DNA of 53,849 bases from contig NZ_WMIE01000024.1 of the NCBI RefSeq assembly GCF_009711225.1, positions 1-53,849 of the forward strand, written 5' to 3'. This document shows positions 34,634 to 43,523 of this stretch, piece after piece (position 1 is the first letter of the stretch; each line of letters starts with the position of its first letter). This DNA comes from Paracoccus aestuariivivens (lineage in GTDB: Bacteria; Pseudomonadota; Alphaproteobacteria; Rhodobacterales; Rhodobacteraceae). Below the pieces are notes generated by a model. The model made no database searches. It was not told the DNA's origin and was given only the letters and a program-made list of their open reading frames with translations. The translations under genes were made by a program, and so were the position numbers.

Positions 34634-34716
34634 AGGCTGCCAAGTGGATTGAAGAGAACGCGCCTCGCATCGCTGGGCGGTTGTAATCGACAACTCGGAA
34701 AGCTGCGAATTTCTGA

Positions 34717-35246
34717 AGTGAGCGCGGCTTCGCTGCGTCCTACGAAAGCATCCGGCGATGGACCGCCAAATTCGCCGCGCGGATCGCTCATGGCCGTCGT
34801 CGCCGACAAGCGTCGCTCGGCGATGTGGGGCACTTGGACGAGGTGCTGGTGAAGACCGTCGGCCGGAGATTCTGTCTGTGGTGGGCGGTCGATCAGCATG
34901 GCGTCCTGCTGGAGAAAATCCCGCAGCGCAAGCGGGATACGCGGGCGGCCAGACGCCTGCTCGCCAAGTTGATGAAGCGGCAGGATTTTGTGCCAAGGTG
35001 CATCGCGTGACGGATAAATTAGCGTCATACGGCGCGGCCCGGCGCGAGGTTTGGACCATCGCTCTCACAAGTGTCTCAACAACCGGGCCGAAAACAGCCA
35101 CCTGCCATTCCGGAAACGGGAACGAACAATGTAGGGCTTCCGCTCTCCTGGCGGATTGCAGCGCTTCGTGTCGGGTGAAATCCGCCATCCGCAATCGCTT
35201 CTCCGTCCCCGCCAGCCGTAGCGCTATCACCACCCGTTCGAGGTAG
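34717..35246 (+). pseudogene. IS6-family transposase remnant
   Basis: The frame from about 34720 reads SYESIRRWTAKFAARI, GDVGHLDEVLVK, LWWAVDQHGVLL and RDTRAARRLLAKLMKRQ, the DDE core of IS6-type transposases (first Asp in LDEV, second in AVDQ). A stop follows at 35008-35010. After a frame change it continues as VTDKLASYGAARREV, NNRAENSHLPFRKRER and GFRSPGGLQRF. Several frameshifts and stops make it inactive, and the N-terminus is missing. It probably caused the truncation of the SDR gene. Confidence 0.8.
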
Positions 35247-35275
35247 AATCAGATTCTAGGCGCGGGAAGGGCCGG

Positions 35276-36757
35276 TCAGGACGCACCGATATCGATGAGA
35301 ACGGATTTTTCCCGTCGGTTCGCGCGATAGGCAGCGCGGCCCAGATCCTTGCCAAGGCCAGAGTTGCCAAAGCCGCCTGTGGGCAGAATGTGATCCCAAG
35401 ACCTCCCGTAACGATTGACCCAAAGCGTCCCGGCTGGCAGTGCCTGTGTCATGCGCAGGGCGCGTCCCAGATCGCGGGTGAACACCCCGGCCGCGAGGCC
35501 GTATTCGGGATGCGCGGCCAGCGACAGCGCCTCGTCTTCCCCGTTGTCAAAGGTCTGGATCGTCAGGACCGGGCCGAAAATTTCCTCTCGCACCGCGGGG
35601 GAGGCGGGGTCCACTCCGGCGATAAGCGTGGGCTGGTAGTAACTGCCGGCGCAGTCCATCTTGCCACCCCCGATGAGGCATTCGCCGCCTACGGTCCTTG
35701 TGCGCGTGACAATGTCATCGATCCGCCCGATCTGGAGCGTCGAAATGATAGGTGAATAGGTCGAGGTTTCGTCCCAGGTCGGGTGGGCCAGCGCTCCGGA
35801 CATGCGGGTTTGCAGTTGTCCGACTAGATCTTCGGCAACGGAGCGGGCGACGATGAGCCGGCTTCCCGCGACGCAGACCTGTCCGGCATTGCCCATGATG
35901 TTGCGCGCGATGCAGTTTGCGGCCAATTCAATGTCGGCATCGGCAAAGACGACCTGTGGCGACTTGCCGCCCAGTTCCAGAGTCATCGGTTTGATGCCAT
36001 TTTGTGCCACATTCCCCATGATGGCACGACCTGCGCGGGTCGATCCGGTAAAGCTGATCTTCGCGGCGAGCGGATGCCCCGCCATGGCGACGCCGGTTGT
36101 CGCGCCATCACCCAGCACGACGTTCAGCACGCCGGGGGGCAGACCGGCCCGCACGGCAAGATCGGCGATGAACAGCGTGGAATGCGGCGTCATCTCGGAG
36201 GGCTTGATGACCACGGCGTTGCCTGCCGCGAGCGCCGGACCAAGCTTCCACGCCGCCATGATAAGCGGAAAATTCCACGGCGCGATGGCCGCGACGACAC
36301 CATATGGCTCGGTCAGGATCATGCCCATCTGATCCTCGGCCGTGGGGACAAGTGCGCCCCCTTCCTTGTCGGCCATTTCGGCAAAGAAGCGGATTTGCTC
36401 GGTCGCCATCGGAATGTCGACCTCGCGAACTTGCGTGATGGGTCGGGTCGAGGACAGCGCCTCGATCCGTGCAAGGGGTTCCGCGTGCGCATCGATCAAA
36501 TCGGCCCAAGCATGCAGGACCTTGACCCGCTCTCTTGGACGGACTTTGCTCCAGCCGCTGGAGATCCGGGCGCGGGCAGCGCTTTGCATCGCGCGGTCCA
36601 CGGTCTCGGGACCGGCAATCGGGCAGGCCGCAAAAGCGATGCCATCCGAAGGGCGGAACAGTTGGATTTCGGTGCTGCCAGCGGTGGCTATGAAGGCGCC
36701 GTCGATGAAGTGGCCCTGCGGCAGTGCTACCGCTGCGGGATCAAAGGTTAGACCCAT
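35276..36757 (-). CDS. NAD(P)-dependent aldehyde dehydrogenase
   Basis: A 493-residue ALDH. The catalytic Cys is in GNAGQVCVAGSRL and the Glu in TLELGGKSPQ; the cofactor site is APWNFPLIMAAWKLGPALAAGN. It is the last gene of a five-gene minus-strand operon (carboxylase, RidA, ALDH, SDR, ALDH), 10 bases after the SDR gene. It probably turns an aldehyde made by the SDR or its neighbours into an acid for CoA activation. It resembles betaine/vanillin-type dehydrogenases only in a general way. Confidence 0.9.
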   Translation of the reverse strand: MGLTFDPAAVALPQGHFIDGAFIATAGSTEIQLFRPSDGIAFAACPIAGPETVDRAMQSAARARISSGWSKVRPRERVKVLHAWADLIDAHAEPLARIEALSSTRPITQVREVDIPMATEQIRFFAEMADKEGGALVPTAEDQMGMILTEPYGVVAAIAPWNFPLIMAAWKLGPALAAGNAVVIKPSEMTPHSTLFIADLAVRAGLPPGVLNVVLGDGATTGVAMAGHPLAAKISFTGSTRAGRAIMGNVAQNGIKPMTLELGGKSPQVVFADADIELAANCIARNIMGNAGQVCVAGSRLIVARSVAEDLVGQLQTRMSGALAHPTWDETSTYSPIISTLQIGRIDDIVTRTRTVGGECLIGGGKMDCAGSYYQPTLIAGVDPASPAVREEIFGPVLTIQTFDNGEDEALSLAAHPEYGLAAGVFTRDLGRALRMTQALPAGTLWVNRYGRSWDHILPTGGFGNSGLGKDLGRAAYRANRREKSVLIDIGAS

Positions 36758-36767
36758 CTGCCCGTCC

Positions 36768-37523
36768 TCAATTGTAATGTGCGCCAGCGTTCAGACCGAT
36801 GGTCTGACCGCTGATGAACCGGCTTTCATCCGAGGCGAGGAACAAGGCGATGCCGACCATATCTTCCACGCTGCCTTTCTTGCGGATCGCTTGCGAGGCG
36901 ATGACACCTGCCCATTGATCCTCGGTGATTGTCTTGCGGGGGATCTCGGTCGCGATGCCATGTGGACTGATCGCGTTCACGTTGATGTCCCATGGGCCAA
37001 GCTCGGTGGCCAGCACGCGGGTGAGGCCCACGACTGCGGCTTTCGAGGCGACGTAATGGGCGTAGCCCGCCCGTCCGGTATCCACGACCACCGAGGACAT
37101 GTTGATGATCTTGCCGTACCGCTGCGCCTTCATCGAGGGGGTGACGGCGCGAGCGGCCAGAAAGACGCCTCTGGTGTTGATGGCGAACATGCGATCCCAG
37201 TCTTCGACTGCGATCTCGTCGAACGGCGTCAGGGTCAGGGTCGAGAACAATGCGGCATTGTTGATGAGTACGTCGATCCGGCCAAAGGCCTGCAATGCGG
37301 TTGCCGCCATGTCCTGCGTGCTGGCCTCGTCCGCGACATCCGTCACAGTCGAGATTGCACGGCCATTTGCAGCAGTGATCTCGTTGGCCACTGCGGCACC
37401 GGTCGCGGGGTTCAGGTCGGCAATGACGACAGCGGCTCCTTGCTGTGCAAAGGCATGCGCATAGGCACGCCCGATGCCTTGACCAGCGCCGGTGATGACG
37501 ACAACACGATCTTTGTAAAGCAT
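36768..37523 (-). CDS. Short-chain dehydrogenase/reductase
   Basis: A 251-residue SDR. It has TGAGQGIG, NNAA, the Ser in INMSSVVVD, and YVASKAA. Asp at the end of beta-2 (IADLN) indicates NAD. ATG 37523 is chosen because GAGAGG lies at the right distance; ATG 37529 would be too close to it. It lies between two aldehyde dehydrogenase genes, which suggests an alcohol-to-aldehyde step or a beta-hydroxy acid oxidation. Confidence 0.85.
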   Translation of the reverse strand: MLYKDRVVVITGAGQGIGRAYAHAFAQQGAAVVIADLNPATGAAVANEITAANGRAISTVTDVADEASTQDMAATALQAFGRIDVLINNAALFSTLTLTPFDEIAVEDWDRMFAINTRGVFLAARAVTPSMKAQRYGKIINMSSVVVDTGRAGYAHYVASKAAVVGLTRVLATELGPWDINVNAISPHGIATEIPRKTITEDQWAGVIASQAIRKKGSVEDMVGIALFLASDESRFISGQTIGLNAGAHYN

Positions 37524-37604
37524 TCTCATTCCTCTCAGACAGCAGGGATCACCCGCCAGCAGCGGTGGTTCCGAAAGTTAAAACGAAGAGAGCGGTTCCG
37601 GCCG

Positions 37605-39062
37605 TCAGCCGTGACCAAAGATGGATTTGACTTCGAGGTAGCCCTCGAACCCGTATCGGCCCCATTCCGAGCCGTTGCCCGAGGCCTTGTAGCCGCCGAA
37701 GGGGGCTGCGAAATCCGAGGGGGCACCGTTGATATGCACCATCCCGGCGCGCAGGCCGCGGGCAAAGCGGCGTGCGCGATCAGGGTCTGCCGAACTGACA
37801 TAGGACGAAAGGCCATATGGCGTGTCATTCGCCAGACGCAGCGCATCGGCTTCGCTGGTATATCCCTGAAGGCACAGCACTGGACCGAAGACTTCCTCGC
37901 ACAGAATCCGCATGTCGGATGTCAGGCCGGAAAACACCGTGGGGCGGACGTAATAGCCCTTGCCAAGCCCTTCAGGTCGTCCCGGACCGCCTGCCACAAT
38001 CCGCGCGCCTTCGGCGATGCCCGAAGCGATCATCGCCTGAACCCGGTCGAACTGCGCGGCATTGGCGACCGGACCCATGAAGGTTTCAGCATCTTGGGGA
38101 TCGCCGACCCTCAGCGCGTTGGCGGCATTTGTGGCAAGCGCTTCGGCCTCGGCGAGACGGTCCTGCGGCACAAGCAGCCGCGTGGGGGCGTCGCAGCTTT
38201 GACCGCTGTTCGCGAAGCAGGCCCGCACCGCCGCAGGGACGGCTTTCGCCAGATCGACATCATCGAGCAGTATGTTCGGGGATTTGCCGCCCAGTTCCAG
38301 ATGCAGACGCTTAACCGTAGTGGCCGCAGCCTGCGCGATGGCCGTGCCTGCCCTGTTCGATCCCGTAAAGGACACAAGATCCACCGCCGGATGGGCAGAG
38401 AGCGCCGCGCCCACGCCGTCGCCCGTGCCATTGACAAGGTTGAATACACCCGGAGGAAGTCCCGCTTCGTCCAGAATTTCGGCAAACAGCAGTGCCGAGA
38501 GGGGGCTGAGCTCCGATGGCTTCAGCACCATGGTACAACCAGCTGCAAGTGCAGGCGCAACCTTGCAGGCGATCTGGTTCATGGGCCAGTTCCACGGGGT
38601 GATCAGCGCGCACACCCCGATGGGCTCGCGTGTGACAAGGGTCGTGCCCATCTGCTCATCTGGATCGAAGCCCTCCAGAACGCGGACGGCCTCTTGCAAG
38701 TGGGCCAGACCGGATGCCGCCTGCGCCCGCAGTGCAATCCGGCTCGGTGCGCCCATCTCTGCCGTGATCAAAGCGGCCATTTCGGGCATCCGCCGCTCGT
38801 AGGCGGCGCAGATCCGTTCCAGTAGGGCGATCCGCTCTGTCCGGTGTAGCGCCGCCCATGCCGGAAAGGCCCGTCCGGCGGCAGATACCGCCTTATCGAC
38901 ATCCTTGGCCGTGCCAAGAGCCACGGTTGCAATTCTGGTTTCGGTTGCCGGGTCAACCACGGCACCTTGCGCGCCGCCAGGCGCAGGGCACCACCTACCG
39001 TCGATGTAGAAGGCGTCGCAGTGGAGCGATGCAGTCAGCCCGGAGCATTCGTCATAAGGCAT
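37605..39062 (-). CDS. Aldehyde dehydrogenase family protein
   Basis: A 485-residue ALDH. The catalytic Cys is in NSGQSCDAPTRL and the Glu in HLELGGKSPN; TPWNWPMNQIACKVAPALAAG forms the cofactor site. It differs clearly from the ALDH at 35276, so the two are not a recent duplication. It starts two bases after the RidA stop, so translation is coupled. Semialdehyde oxidation is likely from family resemblance; the substrate is not visible. Confidence 0.9.
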   Translation of the reverse strand: MPYDECSGLTASLHCDAFYIDGRWCPAPGGAQGAVVDPATETRIATVALGTAKDVDKAVSAAGRAFPAWAALHRTERIALLERICAAYERRMPEMAALITAEMGAPSRIALRAQAASGLAHLQEAVRVLEGFDPDEQMGTTLVTREPIGVCALITPWNWPMNQIACKVAPALAAGCTMVLKPSELSPLSALLFAEILDEAGLPPGVFNLVNGTGDGVGAALSAHPAVDLVSFTGSNRAGTAIAQAAATTVKRLHLELGGKSPNILLDDVDLAKAVPAAVRACFANSGQSCDAPTRLLVPQDRLAEAEALATNAANALRVGDPQDAETFMGPVANAAQFDRVQAMIASGIAEGARIVAGGPGRPEGLGKGYYVRPTVFSGLTSDMRILCEEVFGPVLCLQGYTSEADALRLANDTPYGLSSYVSSADPDRARRFARGLRAGMVHINGAPSDFAAPFGGYKASGNGSEWGRYGFEGYLEVKSIFGHG

Positions 39063-39064
39063 GA

Positions 39065-39430
39065 TCAGCGCGCCGCGACGACGATCACTTCGACATCAAG
39101 GCCGGGGCGGTTCAGGGGTGCCTGAAAGCAGGCCCGGCCCGGTGCCTGTCCCGGTGCAACCCAAGCATCCCAGATGGTGTTCATCTCGTCAAAGCCCGCC
39201 ATGTCGGTCAGCAGGATGGTTGCCTGCAGGATGTTTTCCTTGGTGCTGCCGGCGGCGGCGAGATGGGTGTCTATATTAGCGAGAATTTCGGCCATCTGCT
39301 CACGGACAGGGGCGCCGGCTGCGGTCTTGGCCACCTGACCGGCCAGATAGATAGTTTCGCCACGGGCAATGTTCACTTGCGACATGCGGGGGCCGACACC
39401 GAGACGTTCCACAGCGGAAGGATTGGTCAT
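39065..39430 (-). CDS. RidA-family protein
   Basis: A 121-residue RidA-type protein: IYLAGQVAKTA, EILANIDTHLAAAGSTKENILQATILLTDM and the terminal LDVEVIVVAA are typical. It contains the conserved Arg (GRACFQ) that binds the carboxylate of enamines. It is the second RidA in the window and belongs to a different subgroup from the one at 3848. It sits between the biotin carboxylase and ALDH genes. A housekeeping imine deaminase role within an amine- or amino-acid-derived pathway is possible. Confidence 0.85.
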   Translation of the reverse strand: MTNPSAVERLGVGPRMSQVNIARGETIYLAGQVAKTAAGAPVREQMAEILANIDTHLAAAGSTKENILQATILLTDMAGFDEMNTIWDAWVAPGQAPGRACFQAPLNRPGLDVEVIVVAAR

Positions 39431-39477
39431 TCTGGTTCCGATCAGTTTGGGAGGAGGATGGGAAGGGGTGAGGAAGG

Positions 39478-40869
39478 TTAAGTCGTGGCTTCGGTCTGAA
39501 GCGAGGCCAGAAGGGTAGGGCGGTTCTGTTCAAGAAATCCGGTGCTGATCTGGCCCGAGATCATCCCGTCATGGGACAGGCAGGCGATCATCAGTTCGAT
39601 GTTCGTCTTCACGCCGTCGATCCTGATCGCGCGAAGTGCCTGCCGTGCCCGCGCAAGTGCGGCCTGCCGGTCCGGCCCGTGGACGATGGCCTTGGCGATC
39701 ATCGGGTCGTAATGGGGGGTGATCGTATCCCCCGAGCCGTAAGCCGCGTCGATGCGTAACCAATCGGCGGCAGGAGGCAGGTCGAAACGGTCGATCACCC
39801 CGGGCGAGGGTAGAAACATCCGCGCCGGATCCTCGGCGTAGATCCGGCATTCGATAGCATGGCCCGTGCTCGCGACCTGCGTCTGGTCCAGCCGGTCAGG
39901 CGCGCCTGCTGCAAGTTCGATTTGCATGCGGACGAGATCTGTTCCTGTAACTGCTTCGGTGACGGGATGCTCCACCTGAATGCGGGTATTCATCTCGAGG
40001 AAGAAGAACTCGCCTGTTGCGACGTCCAGGATGAATTCTACCGTTCCCGCGCCCCGATAGCGCGTCGTGCGGCACAGACGCAGCGCAGCTTCTGCCATAG
40101 CGGAGCGGGTCGCGTCCGGCAGGTTGGGGGCGGGACTTTCCTCGATCACCTTCTGGAATCGGCGCTGAAGCGAGCAGTCCCGTTCGTGAAGGTGGATCGC
40201 GGTGCCGTCGCCGTAGCCGAATACCTGCACCTCGATATGGCGGGCCAATGGGACATACCGCTCAAGGTAGATCGTGCCGTTGCCAAATGCCTTTTCAGCC
40301 ATCGAGCGCGTGGTTTCGGCGACTTGAACCAGCTTGTCCGCGGTGTCGACACGGCGCATGCCGATCCCTCCGCCCCCGGCCGCCGCCTTGACCAGAAGCG
40401 GGTAGCCCACCTCCTCGGCAGCGGAGACAAGACCCGTAAGATCGTCGGTAAACCGCAGGCTGCCGGGCACCACCGGTACGCCGGCGGCACGGGCCAAATC
40501 ACGCGCGCTTTGCTTGTCTCCCATGGCGCGGATCGACTCGGGCGTGGGGCCTATCCAGACCAGACCGGCGGCCTCGACGGCTTCGGCGAAGTCCGCGTTC
40601 TCGGAGAGAAAGCCGTAACCGGGATGAATCGCATCGGCACCGCAGGTCGTGGCGGCCTCGAGCACCAGATCGGTGCGCAGATAGCTTTCCCGCGCGGGCG
40701 GCGGGCCGAGGCGCACCGCCTCGTCGGCCTCGGTCACATGGGCAAGGGTTGCATCGGCGTCTGAATGGACAGCCACGGTGCCGATCCCGAGGATACGGCA
40801 TGAGCGTTGGATACGACGTGCTATTTCGCCGCGATTGGCGATCAGCACCTTGCGAAAAGGCGCAGACAT
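39478..40869 (-). CDS. Biotin carboxylase subunit of an acyl-CoA carboxylase
   Basis: A 463-residue biotin carboxylase (ATP-grasp). It starts KVLIANRGEIARRI, has the glycine-rich ATP loop KAAAGGGGIGMR, and the catalytic region EMNTRIQVEHPVTE and HAIECRIYAEDP. It lacks the biotin-carrier domain usual in MccA or PccA. That part is encoded as a separate 72-residue protein at 49164, with the carboxyltransferase at 49384 in the divergent operon. The three would form one split carboxylase. It is the first enzyme gene of the minus-strand operon. Confidence 0.9.
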   Translation of the reverse strand: MSAPFRKVLIANRGEIARRIQRSCRILGIGTVAVHSDADATLAHVTEADEAVRLGPPPARESYLRTDLVLEAATTCGADAIHPGYGFLSENADFAEAVEAAGLVWIGPTPESIRAMGDKQSARDLARAAGVPVVPGSLRFTDDLTGLVSAAEEVGYPLLVKAAAGGGGIGMRRVDTADKLVQVAETTRSMAEKAFGNGTIYLERYVPLARHIEVQVFGYGDGTAIHLHERDCSLQRRFQKVIEESPAPNLPDATRSAMAEAALRLCRTTRYRGAGTVEFILDVATGEFFFLEMNTRIQVEHPVTEAVTGTDLVRMQIELAAGAPDRLDQTQVASTGHAIECRIYAEDPARMFLPSPGVIDRFDLPPAADWLRIDAAYGSGDTITPHYDPMIAKAIVHGPDRQAALARARQALRAIRIDGVKTNIELMIACLSHDGMISGQISTGFLEQNRPTLLASLQTEATT

Positions 40870-40932
40870 AGGATTTCCCTGTTCAGATGTGGCAGCGGAT
40901 CTTGCGCCCGCTTTTTGCCGACACGATGGAGG

Positions 40933-41631
40933 TTATTGGCGCGACGGCGCCCTGCCGGCAGAGGCCGGTGGTGTCACGACCCAGATGACGCGCGATTCCT
41001 CGTCGGAATCATTGTCGACCCGGTGCCGCAGCATGCTGGAAAAGCGGAAACTGTCCCCTTCGTTCAGTTCATGGATGTCGTCACCGATCAGAAGCTTGAT
41101 CTTCCCCTTGATGACGACGCCGGCTTTCTCGCCCTGATGGTTGTAAAGTGCGCCACCCGAGGTACCGCCCGGCTCGAACCGGAACTCCCACATCTCCAGC
41201 AGGCTGGCGCCGGGCGGCATCAGGAACATCTTGTTGATACCCGTTGCCTTGAGGTCGAGGCAGTGGCGTTGATTGGCACGGACGATGAAGGGGTTCTGCG
41301 ATTCGGGCACGGAATCGCCAGCGAAGAACTCGGTGATCGGCACGTCCAGCGCCCCGGCCAGCAATCGCAGGGTGCGCAGCGACGGCGTTGCAAGGCCGCG
41401 CTCGATCTGGCTGAGCATCCCGATCGAGATCTGCGCTTGTTCGGCCAGCTGCCCCAGAGACCAGGAGCGCCGCAGCCTTTCGCTACGGACAACCGCACCG
41501 ACACGCGCGTCTTCCTGCGCGTGCAACTCATCCGCTGTGGGTTCTGATGTTCCGGGCTGGGTCTCAACAGCATTGGCTGCGCGGCCAGTGCCGCGCTTGC
41601 GCTTGGTTTTTTGAATATCGTCGTTGCTCAT
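40933..41631 (-). CDS. XRE-family regulator with C-terminal cupin domain
   Basis: A 232-residue PuuR/SutR-like regulator. A charged N-terminal tail is followed by the HTH at about residues 45-100 (VVRSERLRRSWSLGQLAEQAQISIGMLSQIERGLATPSLRTLRLLAGAL). A cupin sensor domain follows, with YNHQGEKAGVVIKGKIKLLIGD and EGDSFRFSSMLRHRVDN. It lies between two divergent catabolic operons and faces a complex palindrome, so it very likely controls both and itself. The inducer is probably a pathway acid or CoA ester. Confidence 0.9.
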   Translation of the reverse strand: MSNDDIQKTKRKRGTGRAANAVETQPGTSEPTADELHAQEDARVGAVVRSERLRRSWSLGQLAEQAQISIGMLSQIERGLATPSLRTLRLLAGALDVPITEFFAGDSVPESQNPFIVRANQRHCLDLKATGINKMFLMPPGASLLEMWEFRFEPGGTSGGALYNHQGEKAGVVIKGKIKLLIGDDIHELNEGDSFRFSSMLRHRVDNDSDEESRVIWVVTPPASAGRAPSRQ

Positions 41632-41720
41632 GGGTCCTCTGCGGCAAGCGTGAGGTGCGGGGTTGTTCCGGCTCGTATGGGGCCGATTGCATCGCTTGCT
41701 AGAAATATTAGCAACACTAA

Positions 41721-41756
41721 AAAATTTAAGTCAAGTTTTGACTGTGTTTAAATTTT
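41721..41756. promoter_or_regulatory. Nested palindromes between divergent operons
   Basis: AAAATTTAA (41721-41729) is exactly complementary to TTAAATTTT (41748-41756), and between them GTCAA and TTGAC (41730-41742) form an inner perfect repeat with a three-base spacer. On the minus strand the inner part provides TTGACT as a -35 box for the XRE gene, with TAATAT 18 bases later. This is a likely autoregulatory operator. Confidence 0.6.
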
Positions 41757-41760
41757 GAGG

Positions 41761-41789
41761 TTGACAGAAAATTTTACTGTTTCGAATAT
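41761..41789 (+). promoter_or_regulatory. Promoter of MaoC/acyl-CoA dehydrogenase operon
   Basis: TTGACA at 41761-41766 with GAATAT at 41784-41789 (17-base spacer). The first base of the downstream ATG (41796) lies where transcription would start, so the first message may be leaderless if that start codon is used. Confidence 0.45.
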
Positions 41790-41795
41790 CCGAGC

Positions 41796-42371
41796 ATGGA
41801 TTTTAACCATATCGAACCCTTCGCCTCGACCGAAGCATGGTTTGATCCGCACGAACACGAAAAGATCGGATGGCGTAAGATGCTCCCAGAGAATCTGAAA
41901 TCCGCGCGGCGGATGAAAAAAGGAAATAGATTCGAAGACTTCCAGATCGGCAGGATCTTCGAACACCATTGGGGGCGCACCGTCCGGGCAAGCGAGTCCA
42001 TCTTGTTCTCGACGCTGACGCTGAACTTCAATCCCACCTATTTCAACAAGTGCTATGCCGAAGCCTTGGGCCATCAGGAATGCCCGGTTAACCCATGCTT
42101 CGTCTTCACTCTGGTGCAGGGGCTTTCGGTCGAGGATCTTTCCGAGCCGGGTGGTGCTTTTCTGGGCATTGACGATCTAGAGTACGGCGCTTCGGTATAT
42201 CCCGAAGACACGATCACTGCCCGCAGCACGGTGAAGGCGCTGCGTGCCTCGAATTCCAATCCCGGAACCGGGATCGTCACCTGGCATACCGAGGGGTTCA
42301 ATCAGCGGGGCGAGCGGGTCATCAGCTTCATGCGTACCAATCAGGTGCTGCGGGCCGAGGTGGCAGCATGA
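41796..42371 (+). CDS. MaoC-family dehydratase (mesaconyl-CoA-hydratase-like)
   Basis: A hotdog-fold hydratase of up to 191 residues. The core RFEDFQIGRIFEHHWGRTVRASESILFSTLTLNFNPTYFN resembles the N-terminal half of mesaconyl-CoA hydratase and of Rv2499c-type MaoC proteins. The start is uncertain: ATG 41796 has no binding site and would be leaderless, while ATG 41880 or 41913 give a shorter protein nearer the usual MaoC beginning. It overlaps the acyl-CoA dehydrogenase gene by four bases. It probably hydrates an enoyl-CoA made by that enzyme. Confidence 0.8.
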   Translation: MDFNHIEPFASTEAWFDPHEHEKIGWRKMLPENLKSARRMKKGNRFEDFQIGRIFEHHWGRTVRASESILFSTLTLNFNPTYFNKCYAEALGHQECPVNPCFVFTLVQGLSVEDLSEPGGAFLGIDDLEYGASVYPEDTITARSTVKALRASNSNPGTGIVTWHTEGFNQRGERVISFMRTNQVLRAEVAA

Positions 42372-43522
42372 CCGGTATGACCGAGGACCGTCAGGCCATT
42401 CAGGATGCCGCGCGCGAGTTTGCCCGGCGCGAGATCATGCCGCACGCCCCGACGCTGGATGCCGCTCAAGCCGATATCCCGATGGCCATGCGCGACAAGC
42501 TGGCCGAGATGGGCTTCTTCGGGATTTTGATTCCGCAGGAATATGGCGGGCTGGGGCTGGGCTGCTATGAATACTGCCTGGTCTCGGAAGAACTGGCACG
42601 GGCCTGGATGTCGGTCGGCTCGATCATCGTGCGGGGCAACCTGCTGATCGGTAGCCAGTTCATGAGCGAGGAGCAGCGCCGCCGCTATTTGCCCCGAATG
42701 GCGATAGGCGAGATGGTTGGCGCTTTCGCGATGTCGGAGCCGAACGCCGGTTCCGATGTGGCGGGGCTGACCACCCGCGCGGTCAAGGATGGCGACAGTT
42801 ATCTGATCACCGGCAACAAATACTGGTGCACCTTCGCCAAGGAGGCCGACTTCCTGATCGTGGTCGCGCGCACATCGCCCGCACCCGAGGGAAAGCGGCA
42901 CCGTGGTCTGTCGATGTTCATGGTGGAAAAGCCACGCGGTGCATTCCCCGCGGGACTGCAGGGGGCGGCAATCCCCAAGATCGGTTATTTCGGGATGAAG
43001 ACCTATGAATTAGCCTTCGACAACCTGCGGGTGCCCGCCGAAAACATGATCGGTGAAGAAGGCAAGGGTTTCTACTACGCTACGCAGGGGTTGGAATGCG
43101 CCCGCGCGCAAACCGGGGCGCGGGCCGTGGGCGTCGCGCGTGGTGCGCTGGAAGACGCCGTCACATATTCCCACGAGCGGGCGCAGTTCGGAAAGCCGAT
43201 TTCGGCGTTTCAGGAAACCCGTTTCAAGATCGCCCGCATGGCGACCGAGATCGAGGCCGCGCGCACGCTGGTCTATGATGTGGCCGACAAGATCGATACG
43301 GGCCTGCGCTGCGACCGCGAGGCGGCGATGGCAAAGTATTTCGCCAGCGAAATGGCCGAACGCGTGGCGTCCGATGCGCTGCAGATCCATGGCGGCGCGG
43401 GCTACACCAAACTTCATGACGTTGAACGCCACTGGCGCGACGCGCGGTTGACCAAAGTGTTCGAGGGCACCTCGGAAATCCAGCTGCGCGTGATCTCTGA
43501 CAGCATTTTGGGGAGGGGCTGA
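42368..43522 (+). CDS. Acyl-CoA dehydrogenase
   Basis: A 384-residue FAD-dependent acyl-CoA dehydrogenase. It has AMSEPNAGSDVAGLTTRAVKDGD (signature 1), YCTQ-like WCTF, YSHERAQFGKPISAFQ and the C-terminal LQIHGGAGYTKLHDVERHWRDARLTKVFEGTSEIQLRVI. The HGG-to-EGTSEIQ segment normally holds the catalytic Glu in short-chain types. It lies between two MaoC hydratase genes. A branched-chain or dicarboxylyl-CoA substrate fits the set; the Mycobacterium FadE19 gene has similar neighbours (from memory). Confidence 0.9.
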   Translation: MTGMTEDRQAIQDAAREFARREIMPHAPTLDAAQADIPMAMRDKLAEMGFFGILIPQEYGGLGLGCYEYCLVSEELARAWMSVGSIIVRGNLLIGSQFMSEEQRRRYLPRMAIGEMVGAFAMSEPNAGSDVAGLTTRAVKDGDSYLITGNKYWCTFAKEADFLIVVARTSPAPEGKRHRGLSMFMVEKPRGAFPAGLQGAAIPKIGYFGMKTYELAFDNLRVPAENMIGEEGKGFYYATQGLECARAQTGARAVGVARGALEDAVTYSHERAQFGKPISAFQETRFKIARMATEIEAARTLVYDVADKIDTGLRCDREAAMAKYFASEMAERVASDALQIHGGAGYTKLHDVERHWRDARLTKVFEGTSEIQLRVISDSILGRG

Positions 43523-43523
43523 G

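Noticed and set aside
36342..38825. An 827-codon open frame on the plus strand, and similar long frames at 17058-19103 (minus), 5007-6626 (plus), 2311-3873 (plus) and 43847-45337 (minus)
   Set aside because: Each lies opposite well-supported genes with recognisable domains. High third-position GC in the true genes leaves the complementary strand free of stops. None shows family motifs or ribosome binding sites.
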